A stretch of DNA of 64,000 nucleotides from Acidaminococcus timonensis (lineage in GTDB: Bacteria > Bacillota > Negativicutes > Acidaminococcales > Acidaminococcaceae), in the NCBI RefSeq assembly GCF_900106585.1, contig NZ_FNWH01000005.1, forward strand, positions 352,972-416,971, written 5' to 3'. This document shows, piece by piece, positions 57,431 to 64,000 of the stretch. The position numbers and the translations under genes are program-made. The notes below the pieces were generated by a model. The model ran no database searches. It saw nothing but the letters and a program-made list of their open reading frames with translations, and was not told the DNA's origin. How positions within the stretch are numbered: the stretch's first letter is position 1; every line of letters starts with the position of its first letter.

Positions 57431-60400
57431 TCACCATACCCCGGTGTTACCGGTGTAGTCTCGATCATTGTCCAGCAGCAGCTGCTTGATGGTGTCGCCG
57501 CCGCCGTTGCGCAGGAAATCTACAAAGCTGGATGCATCCAGGGCACTCACGTTGAGCTGGACCGTGCCTCCTGCCTTGAGGATGATGCCGCTGCCGCCGG
57601 AGCCGCTCACCAGGCCGCCGCTGGCAAAATGCCGGATGCTGCGGCCCTGGTTGATGGCATCCAGGAGCGGAGCCCCCACCCGGGACACTGCGTCCGCATT
57701 GATGACGTACTCGCCATTGGACAGCATGGCCGGGATGGAGTCGCTGGTACTTGTGCCTGGTCCGCTGATGTAGCCGCCAGATGCAAAGAAGAAGAAGCCG
57801 CTGCCGCCTACGGACATACTTTTCAGCGCTATGGATGCGCTCAGGGCGGCAGCGCTCAGGGCTTGCATGGCTGCAGTCGTCGTCACGGTGGTGGCGGATT
57901 CGGCCGGTTTTGTCGTCATGTTGAGGACGCCCTGGACGACGTTGTAAGCACCTAGCAGGTTGCCAGCCGTTCCGGTTGCTCCGCCCATGGCAGTGACTGC
58001 CGTGGTGGCGGAGTTGAGCCCGGTGCTTAGGGAGTTGAGCCCGGTGGCCACAGCCCCCACGCCCATATCTCCTACACCGATGCCACCGGAGCTTCCTCCG
58101 GATCCGTTGTTGCCGCCACCTCCAAAGATGCTGCTGATGTTGAGCAGTCCGCCCATGGCAACGTCTCCGATGATGCTCAGACCGCCGCCCTGGGCTCCAT
58201 TGTTGCCGCCCAGGAATCCACCGAATAGGCTGGTAACGATCTGTGCCGCCCACTTTTCTGTGATCTGGTTTACGATTTCCAGCATGATGGAGTCAAAGAG
58301 ATCCAAGATGGAGTCGGTAAAGCTGTTTTCGCCGGTAAAAAGATTGGTGAAAAAGTCCTGGAGCCCGGTCTGGGCTTTTTCAGCCACGGCCGTCATCTGC
58401 TCGTCCACAGAGACGTTGGCGGCCTTCCAGAGGTCGTAGTACCTCTCCATGGCCTCGGTCCGTCCATCCCACTCCCGGCTGTCCTTGCCTTCCTGGCTAT
58501 TCAGGATGCTCTGGAGCTGGATCATGTCGTGGGCCTTGATGGCGTACTCAACCTGGCGGTCAAAAGACTCCCGGTAGGCGTCCACTCGTTTCTGGGCGGC
58601 GGCTGCCGTCTGGGCTGTGTACCACTCCTCGACGGCGGCCATGGCCTCCTTGTCGTTCTTGTTCTTGGCCACTGCCTTGAGCCGTTCGTCCCGTTCTTTG
58701 TTGATGGCGTCCAGTGTGCTCTGGTACTCGGCATCGGCCAGGCTCTTGTAGTCGCCCTTTACCTCAGCATTGGCCTTGGCCGTATCGGTGACCAGCTTGT
58801 CCAAATTCTCTTTCCGCTGCTTCTCTACCTTGTCCATCATGGTGGTCTGATAGGTGGCCAGCTCGTCGGTGAGCATCTTGATAGCATCCGCAGGGACCCC
58901 ATCTTTTTGAATTTGTGCGATCTCCTGGGCTTTCTTTCTGACATCCTCGGTCACGCTGGTCATTCCGGATTCGTAAGCCGTGCCTGTCTCCTTGCCGATG
59001 GCGTCTTTCATGGACGTAAACAGTTCCATGGCCTTGGCCTTAGCATTATTGAGCCGATCAATGGCCTCCTGCTGCTTCTGCTGATCTGGGAGCATGGACT
59101 GAGACATCGTCTGGCCGCCGGTAAACTCTCGGATAGATCCAAACCCGATAAAACCAAACTCGTCTTTCCAGGACGCCAGATCCCGCTGCTGCAGGCCGCC
59201 TTTGGAGTCTCGGGAGATTACCTGCCCGTTGCCGACATACATCCCGACATGCTTAGGACCGGAGATGTAGTCCCCAGCCTCGGGGATGTAACCGTCTCCC
59301 GGATTGTGCCAGGCTCCTTTGGCTTCCAACTGATCTTCAATGTTGTCACCGGAGGCCGTGTAAAAGGACTTCAGTGCCCCGGTTGCGGCGTACATCGTTC
59401 CGACAAAGGCGGCGCAGGACATGTTCATGTCGGTGGTCAGCTCAGGGTTGAGCCACTGACTGCCAGGAGCCTGGTTATATGCGTTGATGGCATTTTGTGC
59501 GGCAATCTGGCCGATGGGGACCTGGACCTCTACAGGCTTGGGCTCGGGGGCTTTAGCAGCGGCGGCACTGCTCCCGGCCCCGCTGCTGCCCGTAGCTGTC
59601 GCTGCGTTGACTTTGTTCAGGGCCTCCTGGAGCTTTGCCGTGAGGTCTGCAGCCGTAGAGTCGCCACTGCCGTCACCGCCGCCACTGCTTACGTTGACTC
59701 TGGTCTTGGGTGCCTTCCTGGCGGCTTCCACATCGTTGAGGACCTGCAGAGTCTGCTCATCGGTGACGTCTGTGTATTTATAAGCGCCGCCGCCCAGGGC
59801 TTCGTCCTCCTCGTCGTTGATGCCACGGAGCTTCCACTCGCCGTCAACTTTTTTATAGGTATTACCGTTGTACTTTACTGTATCGTCGTAATATTCCTTG
59901 TTAAATTGAGCCTGCTTGTATTGGAAGAGCTTGTAGGTGGCATAGCCGATGGCCGCAGCTACGCCCATCCAGCCCCCGATCAGGCCCCAGACGGCCGACT
60001 TGATTGTCCCAATGGCTGTGACGCTGGTAGTTGCTGCCCCCACCGTTTTGACAGCTGCCCCGGTGGCCGCCGTGCCCGTGGTAGCAATGGCTGCAGAGGT
60101 CACTGCTGCCTGCCCGGCCACCTTTGCCCCGGCTGCACTCTGGACGGCTGCCGACTCGGTGGCCGCCGCATTGACCTGGGCATAAGCTGCCGTCATGGCG
60201 TTGCGGATGGCAGCGGCTTCTTCTGCCGCCTGGAGTTCCCGTTGTTTTACAAATTTGGCATAAAGTGCTGTCTTTTCGGCTTCTGTAGTCTGCATGGTGG
60301 CCAGGCTCTGGTAGTAGGCCTTTTCCTCCGCCAGGGCCGCCGCCTGGACCATCTTGATGCGCTTTTCAATGGCCTTTTCCTGAACCCGGGTCAGTGCCTC

Positions 60401-61345
60401 CTCAGCCGCCGTAGATCCGGCAGAGCCAAAGAGACCGCCCACGGCACGGCTGGCCGACTGGAGTGCCTGGAGAGTCTTATAGACTGCGATAAACGCCACC
60501 ACGTTCCGGGTGATGTCCACGATCTCTTCTTTGTTCGCCGCTAAAAATTTTGCCGTGTTGGACAGCCCTGTCATAAGGTACGGCAGGTATGCCTCCACGA
60601 TGGGTGCCAGTGCGGCCCCGGTGGCCAGGCCGATGCTGCTGGCCTGCATCTTGAGAGTGGTCAGCTCCTTAGAGAGCCTGTCCATTTCCTCCGGATCCAG
60701 GCCGATGCCGCTGATCTTGTTCGCCTGCTCCTTAGCCTCGGCATATTCCCGGAGAGTACCAGCCAGGGCCAGGCCCTTGGCCCCCAGGGTATTCATGATA
60801 AATTCCTGCTGGTATCCTGCCTTAGCCGCCTTTTGATAGCCTTCGGCCAGGGCTTCCAGCTGTTGGTTGACCGGGAGCAGTTTGCCATTGGAGTCCTGGA
60901 GGGATACCCCTACCGCCTGGAGCATGATCTGTGCCTTTTCGGCGGCGGTCCCGCCCCCGGTTAGCGTCTTGTCCAGCTTCATCAGCGCCGTGCTTGCAGT
61001 CTGGATGTCGCCTCCGGCGATGGCCACCGTCCGGCTAAACATGGATGCCTCGGCAGCAGAGATGCCCATGGCCTCCGTCAGATCATGGATCCGGGAGCCT
61101 GCCTCCACTGCCCCACTGATCAGCTGCGTGAAACCAAAGCCAGCCCCCGCAAGAGCAGCGGCCTTGGCCACCTTGCTGGCAAATCCCTCCACGGATGCAG
61201 AGGTTCCGTTGATGGCATCCGTAAATCCCTTGATGGGGAACGGCTCAAAAGTCTTATCGATCTGGCCCTTGGCGTTTTTGAGTGCTGAGTTTAACCCGGA
61301 GCTGTCAGCCCCGATCTTGATAAGTAGGTCTGCAATCGTCGACAT
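57431..61345 (-). CDS. Tape measure protein with NlpC/P60 domain
   Basis: Tail length ruler of 1304 residues: an N-terminal domain (ADLLIKIGADSSGLNSALKN), hydrophobic segments (about residues 270-300 and 445-470), an inserted peptidase domain (about 630-755) with Cys in MSCAAFVGTMYAATG and His in PKHVGMYVGNGQVISRD, a long helical section, and a glycine-rich membrane-active C-terminus (about 1080-1250). It sets tail length and can open the cell wall during DNA injection. Confidence 0.92.
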   Translation of the reverse strand: MSTIADLLIKIGADSSGLNSALKNAKGQIDKTFEPFPIKGFTDAINGTSASVEGFASKVAKAAALAGAGFGFTQLISGAVEAGSRIHDLTEAMGISAAEASMFSRTVAIAGGDIQTASTALMKLDKTLTGGGTAAEKAQIMLQAVGVSLQDSNGKLLPVNQQLEALAEGYQKAAKAGYQQEFIMNTLGAKGLALAGTLREYAEAKEQANKISGIGLDPEEMDRLSKELTTLKMQASSIGLATGAALAPIVEAYLPYLMTGLSNTAKFLAANKEEIVDITRNVVAFIAVYKTLQALQSASRAVGGLFGSAGSTAAEEALTRVQEKAIEKRIKMVQAAALAEEKAYYQSLATMQTTEAEKTALYAKFVKQRELQAAEEAAAIRNAMTAAYAQVNAAATESAAVQSAAGAKVAGQAAVTSAAIATTGTAATGAAVKTVGAATTSVTAIGTIKSAVWGLIGGWMGVAAAIGYATYKLFQYKQAQFNKEYYDDTVKYNGNTYKKVDGEWKLRGINDEEDEALGGGAYKYTDVTDEQTLQVLNDVEAARKAPKTRVNVSSGGGDGSGDSTAADLTAKLQEALNKVNAATATGSSGAGSSAAAAKAPEPKPVEVQVPIGQIAAQNAINAYNQAPGSQWLNPELTTDMNMSCAAFVGTMYAATGALKSFYTASGDNIEDQLEAKGAWHNPGDGYIPEAGDYISGPKHVGMYVGNGQVISRDSKGGLQQRDLASWKDEFGFIGFGSIREFTGGQTMSQSMLPDQQKQQEAIDRLNNAKAKAMELFTSMKDAIGKETGTAYESGMTSVTEDVRKKAQEIAQIQKDGVPADAIKMLTDELATYQTTMMDKVEKQRKENLDKLVTDTAKANAEVKGDYKSLADAEYQSTLDAINKERDERLKAVAKNKNDKEAMAAVEEWYTAQTAAAAQKRVDAYRESFDRQVEYAIKAHDMIQLQSILNSQEGKDSREWDGRTEAMERYYDLWKAANVSVDEQMTAVAEKAQTGLQDFFTNLFTGENSFTDSILDLFDSIMLEIVNQITEKWAAQIVTSLFGGFLGGNNGAQGGGLSIIGDVAMGGLLNISSIFGGGGNNGSGGSSGGIGVGDMGVGAVATGLNSLSTGLNSATTAVTAMGGATGTAGNLLGAYNVVQGVLNMTTKPAESATTVTTTAAMQALSAAALSASIALKSMSVGGSGFFFFASGGYISGPGTSTSDSIPAMLSNGEYVINADAVSRVGAPLLDAINQGRSIRHFASGGLVSGSGGSGIILKAGGTVQLNVSALDASSFVDFLRNGGGDTIKQLLLDNDRDYTGNTGVW

Positions 61346-61349
61346 GTTG

Positions 61350-61643
61350 TCACCGTCCTTTCTCTTGGGTTAATCCAAATTCATCCATGAGGATCTTGCG
61401 ATCCTCCATCATCTTTCGCATCCGCTGCTGGGGAGTTGTCCACAGGGGCTCGATGAGGTCTTTAACCTTCACCGGCTCTTTGGAGTAAGGGGACAGCAGC
61501 ACACTGACCCAGTAGGCCGTGCGGCAGTCCCTGGCCTTTTGAGCTTCCTGGGATGCCTCAAAGCATTGGTAAAACTCCCCTGGTTGCATCTCCTCAAATT
61601 CTGCTGGATGGATGCCGATGGTAAAGGCGGCCTTCTCGGCCAC
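61350..61643 (-). CDS. Tail assembly chaperone, T part
   Basis: The frame of 97 residues (MAEKAAFTIGIHPAEFEEMQPGEFYQC) has the make-up of the gpT part of lambda-like gpG/gpGT. It has no ribosome site, and its frame is -1 relative to the upstream gene and open back through that gene's end, so it is probably made only as a frameshift fusion. It helps assemble tail tubes on the tape measure protein. Confidence 0.72.
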   Translation of the reverse strand: MAEKAAFTIGIHPAEFEEMQPGEFYQCFEASQEAQKARDCRTAYWVSVLLSPYSKEPVKVKDLIEPLWTTPQQRMRKMMEDRKILMDEFGLTQEKGR

Positions 61644-61657
61644 CGCTATCCAGTCGG

Positions 61658-62050
61658 CTACGCTTTGGATTCGAGGGGAGCCAGCACTCTCCGATAAGCC
61701 TGGATCGCTTTCTCGGTCGCCTTGCTGTCCCCTTTGATAAAAAGCCCGCTGGCGATGATGGCTTCGAAGATGTAGGCGTTGAGCTCGTCCAGGTTACCGC
61801 CCTGCTCGCAGTAGGAGTCAATAAAATCATATGCGTCAAAGTCCTTGGGTTTGTCCTGGATCCCCGCATTAAGACAAGCGACGGTAAAGTCGATGTTGAT
61901 AGCGTTGCCCATGGACGGATTGACCATTACCTGCCCCAGCATAAAAACAAGGGAGCGGCCGATAGACCGCTCCGCTGCTGCCAGAGCCTTGGTATTGTAC
62001 ATCAGAGAGTAGGTCTTGTCCCCGACCTTAATATCAATGCTCTTTTTCAT
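61658..62050 (-). CDS. Tail assembly chaperone, G part
   Basis: Protein of 130 residues starting MKKSIDIKVGDKTYSLMYNTKALAAAER, typical of gpG-like chaperones (DUF6096-like). It lies between the tail tube and tape measure genes. Its stop is crossed by the -1 open frame of the T part; no canonical slippery heptamer is seen near the end (the sequence reads GAATCCAAAGCGTAG). Confidence 0.82.
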   Translation of the reverse strand: MKKSIDIKVGDKTYSLMYNTKALAAAERSIGRSLVFMLGQVMVNPSMGNAINIDFTVACLNAGIQDKPKDFDAYDFIDSYCEQGGNLDELNAYIFEAIIASGLFIKGDSKATEKAIQAYRRVLAPLESKA

Positions 62051-62060
62051 AATTTACTCC

Positions 62061-62537
62061 TTATGCCCCGGTCGTTACTTCGGAAATTTCGCCCTGGCCT
62101 TCCAGCGTGGCGTCGATAGTAGCGGCATCTTTGTAGGCCAGACCTTTTTTAAACTTAGTAACAGCGGCCCACCCCTGCTGATAGCTCTTATCGGGATATA
62201 CAATCTTGGCAAGGACCGGCTTGCCGTTCATAAATGCGTACTCCATGATTTGAGCTCCGTCGTCGTTCATAACCTGGAGACCGGTGTAGTTGATGCTCCA
62301 GCTCTTGAGGCCCTGCAGTTTGGTCTGCCAGCCGCCGCTGGTCTTATGGGATGCGTCGATGGAGTCGGAGCTCATGTCCAGGGTGCAGTCACGCTGACCG
62401 CCCACCAGAGTCCACTTCGGGGTTTCGGTAGTGCTGCCGGGTGCTCCCAGATACAGCAGGGTGTCTTTACCGGATTGGGCTTCTGTCGTATCGGTGGGAG
62501 TCGGGAGCTTCTTCAGGTCTTCAGCAGTAATAGTCAT
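62061..62537 (-). CDS. Major tail tube protein
   Basis: Protein of 158 residues with the tail tube fold pattern of siphophages: DTLLYLGAPGSTTETPKWTLVGGQRD near the start, DSIDASHKTSGGWQTKL around residue 58 and a C-terminal GLAYKDAATIDATLEGQGEIS. It stacks as rings around the tape measure. It is followed by the chaperone gene after 10 bases. Confidence 0.88.
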   Translation of the reverse strand: MTITAEDLKKLPTPTDTTEAQSGKDTLLYLGAPGSTTETPKWTLVGGQRDCTLDMSSDSIDASHKTSGGWQTKLQGLKSWSINYTGLQVMNDDGAQIMEYAFMNGKPVLAKIVYPDKSYQQGWAAVTKFKKGLAYKDAATIDATLEGQGEISEVTTGA

Positions 62538-62552
62538 ATGGTTTTCCTCCTG

Positions 62553-62954
62553 TTAAATCTTGTTGAGTAAAAACGATGCGGTGAGGGTTCCGTGGTAGCC
62601 TGTGGTTACCTCCGGAAACGCCTCTATCACATCGATGTTGGCAGATATGGTCTTGTAGCCATCCACCGCCAGGGTTGGGCCGTAGTAGGACAACAATGCG
62701 GAGATGTCATTGAGCACGTCATTGACCTTCCGCTTGCCGTTGCTGTCGGCCCACACATCGATGTTGATGGTGGCGGTCCACAGAACCATGTTTTTAACGG
62801 CTTCGGGCTTCATGGTCACGGAGCCGATGGTGATGTATGGCAGCTTAGCCTCTTCGGTCACATCCCCGTAGACGGGCGTGGTCTGGCCATCCCTGATAAC
62901 TTTAAATACGGCCTGCTGCAGAGGGACCAGGGGGACGTCTTTAATCAGTATCAT
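62553..62954 (-). CDS. Tail terminator (DUF3168-like)
   Basis: Protein of about 133 residues starting MILIKDVPLVPLQQAVFKVI with VYGDVTEEAKLPYITIGS, typical of DUF3168/gpU tail completion proteins that cap the tail. The ATG at 62954 follows GGAGG by 9 bases and lies inside the end of the gp10 gene. Confidence 0.82.
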   Translation of the reverse strand: MILIKDVPLVPLQQAVFKVIRDGQTTPVYGDVTEEAKLPYITIGSVTMKPEAVKNMVLWTATINIDVWADSNGKRKVNDVLNDISALLSYYGPTLAVDGYKTISANIDVIEAFPEVTTGYHGTLTASFLLNKI

Positions 62955-63408
62955 GCTCAATCGCCTCCTTCATGGCGGCCTCAATCTTATCCTTTTCTTT
63001 CAGGTAGGCGGGCCGCATAAACGGATGCTTGGTCATGTGGCCGTTGTAGATGTCCCCTTTGACATACCGGCCGTCCGGCATCTTCATGGCGTGTCTCTTC
63101 CCCAGCTTGGGGTTGGGATAGGTTATACGGGGCCCTGTCCCCATCTCCACAACCCGGGAGTGGGGAGCCGTTGAGACGACTTCCCCGGTCTGCCAGTCGT
63201 TGGCTGACCGGAAACGGATTCCCTGTTTGAGTTTGCCCGTATCGCCCATGGGTGCCATGCGGACAGCGGAGTCATAGATGGCCATAGTGCCCTTGCGGAT
63301 AACTCCACGGATGCGGCTCTGGACTGCCTTGGAGTAACTATCTATCTCCTTGGTAGCCAGCTCCACAGCCTCGGTGGATTTCATCCGGATCACAAAGCCT
63401 TTGCTCAT
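62941..63408 (-). CDS. HK97 gp10-like protein
   Basis: Protein of 155 residues with the HK97 gp10 pattern: AVQSRIRGVIRKGTMAIYDSAVRMAPMGDTGKLKQG and KHPFMRPAYLKEK near the C-terminus. It belongs to the head-tail joining set. It overlaps the neighbours on both sides (four bases on the right, 14 on the left). Confidence 0.88.
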   Translation of the reverse strand: MSKGFVIRMKSTEAVELATKEIDSYSKAVQSRIRGVIRKGTMAIYDSAVRMAPMGDTGKLKQGIRFRSANDWQTGEVVSTAPHSRVVEMGTGPRITYPNPKLGKRHAMKMPDGRYVKGDIYNGHMTKHPFMRPAYLKEKDKIEAAMKEAIEHDTD

Positions 63409-63725
63409 GTCCGCACCTCCTGGGTAGTCAGCACATAGATCTCCGGATCAGAGCGGTCTACATCATAGACCTCATACTGATGGCCATCATGCTCGACTCT
63501 CCATCCCTTGGCTATGTCTGCCCGTGCCCGGATCCGCATGCCCTGGGTGACCATGACGGCAGCCCCGTCATCAGCGATGACGCCGGGGGATACCCTGGCT
63601 TTTAAAAATTCAGCCCATACCGTGGCGGCAACCGTCCAGGTGGTGGTGCCGCCAAAGCCGTCATCCTCGCCCCTGGTCAGCTGCAGCAGCTTGACTCTTT
63701 TGTTGAGCTTAGCAGGATTGATCAT
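63405..63725 (-). CDS. Phage head closure (head-tail adaptor) protein
   Basis: Protein of 106 residues: MINPAKLNKRVKLLQLTRGEDDGFGGTTTWTVAATVWAEF, the usual opening of SPP1 gp16-like head closure proteins, then IRARADIAKGWRVEHDGHQYEVYDV. It seals the capsid vertex before tail attachment. Confidence 0.88.
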   Translation of the reverse strand: MINPAKLNKRVKLLQLTRGEDDGFGGTTTWTVAATVWAEFLKARVSPGVIADDGAAVMVTQGMRIRARADIAKGWRVEHDGHQYEVYDVDRSDPEIYVLTTQEVRT

Positions 63726-63728
63726 AGG

Positions 63729-63950
63729 TCATCCCTCCCATAGGCTGAGCTGGTGGAGCATGGACTGGATGATGTAGCCCAGGTCCTTCTTCTCTCCGAC
63801 TCGGTCCTCATAGAGATTGGTGACGATGGCCAGCATGACCATGTCGGCCTTGGCTTTAAATCCAGCATCCCCAGCATTACGGAACGTCCTATCGGGACGA
63901 TACGGGAAACGCCGAAACGCTAGGAAATACGCGGTTTTTCGGCGTTTCAT
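63729..63950 (-). CDS. gp6-like head-tail connector, probably 5'-altered
   Basis: The last 45 residues (FKAKADMVMLAIVTNLYEDR..IIQSMLHQLSLWEG) match the end of gp6-like connector proteins. The first 30 residues read from 63950 are basic and unlike the family, and the family is usually about 90-110 residues. The reading may be joined to other DNA near 63880, or the true start lies in another frame. The inverted repeat at 63907-63947 is in this region. Confidence in the start is low. Confidence 0.55.
   Translation of the reverse strand: MKRRKTAYFLAFRRFPYRPDRTFRNAGDAGFKAKADMVMLAIVTNLYEDRVGEKKDLGYIIQSMLHQLSLWEG
63907..63947. repeat. Inverted repeat near the window end
   Basis: AAACGCCGAAA (63907-63917) and TTTCGGCGTTT (63937-63947) are perfect complements 19 bases apart. 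A further TCTGCCGAAAACG follows. It may be an insertion boundary, a terminator or a recombination site; the rest to 64000 shows nothing I can name. Confidence 0.6.
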
Positions 63951-64000
63951 CTGCCGAAAACGTCTGGCCTGTGTGGACTTTTTGCGGTATTTTTGCCCAA

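Noticed and set aside
58529..60544. 671-codon plus-strand frame in the tape measure gene
   Set aside because: Antisense shadow; all phage genes here run on the minus strand with close spacing and overlaps.
1..64000. tRNA, rRNA or CRISPR arrays
   Set aside because: No cloverleaf, rRNA-like segment or regularly spaced repeat was seen on either strand.

Overview
The window looks like the chromosome of a low-G+C-lineage Gram-negative Firmicute (Negativicutes), most likely Acidaminococcus. The signs are GC-rich coding sequence with strong AGGAGG-type ribosome sites, tRNA-sensing T-box leaders, a CIRCE element, a Gram-positive-type LexA box, ECF transporters, and genes for glutamine and amino-acid use (glutaminase, AGCS symporter, TAXI-TRAP transporter, AspT-like carrier). 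The genus is an inference from gene content only. I saw no rRNA, tRNA or CRISPR array.

Region 1 (1-20.8 kb) is ordinary chromosome. It runs from a T-box leader for a gene left of the window, a WG-repeat secreted protein, and a divergent LysR/AbrB-permease pair, to metY. Then come an EamA carrier with dinB, mntP with a small partner gene, an M24 peptidase behind a structured leader RNA, the biotin genes bioY-bioD-bioA, a second EamA carrier, an iron alcohol dehydrogenase with a LysR gene, and an AGCS symporter with glutaminase glsA. The region ends in an AspT/YidE-like carrier.

Region 2 (20.8-22.3 kb) is a complete IS3-family element (orfA/orfB with a -1 slippery site). It sits exactly at the 5' end of the AspT-like carrier and separates that gene from what look like its own leader and ribosome site.

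Region 3 (22.3-45.6 kb) is chromosome again: serA behind a T-box, rmuC with a LexA box, a TetR gene with its own palindrome, a metal P-type ATPase with a DUF6110 protein and a long leader, an orphan RelB-type antitoxin, an AAA ATPase, pepT and tex (overlapping tail to tail), and an ECF operon with a TrpP-like S component. It continues with hsp20 under CIRCE, a C39-like secreted protease, a small Cys-rich conserved protein, fumC, and a TAXI-TRAP operon.

Region 4 (about 45.7 kb to the end) is a prophage written on the minus strand. From right to left it holds the head-tail connector, head closure, gp10, tail terminator, tail tube, frameshifted tail chaperone, tape measure with a peptidase domain, tail tip proteins, a tail fibre, a lysis cassette whose enzyme resembles an L,D-transpeptidase, two accessory membrane proteins, and finally a small operon. 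That operon has four small acidic proteins ending in an HTH regulator, driven by a promoter whose spacer is a palindrome. Its layout resembles known anti-CRISPR (acr-aca) operons and is the most interesting lead in the window.
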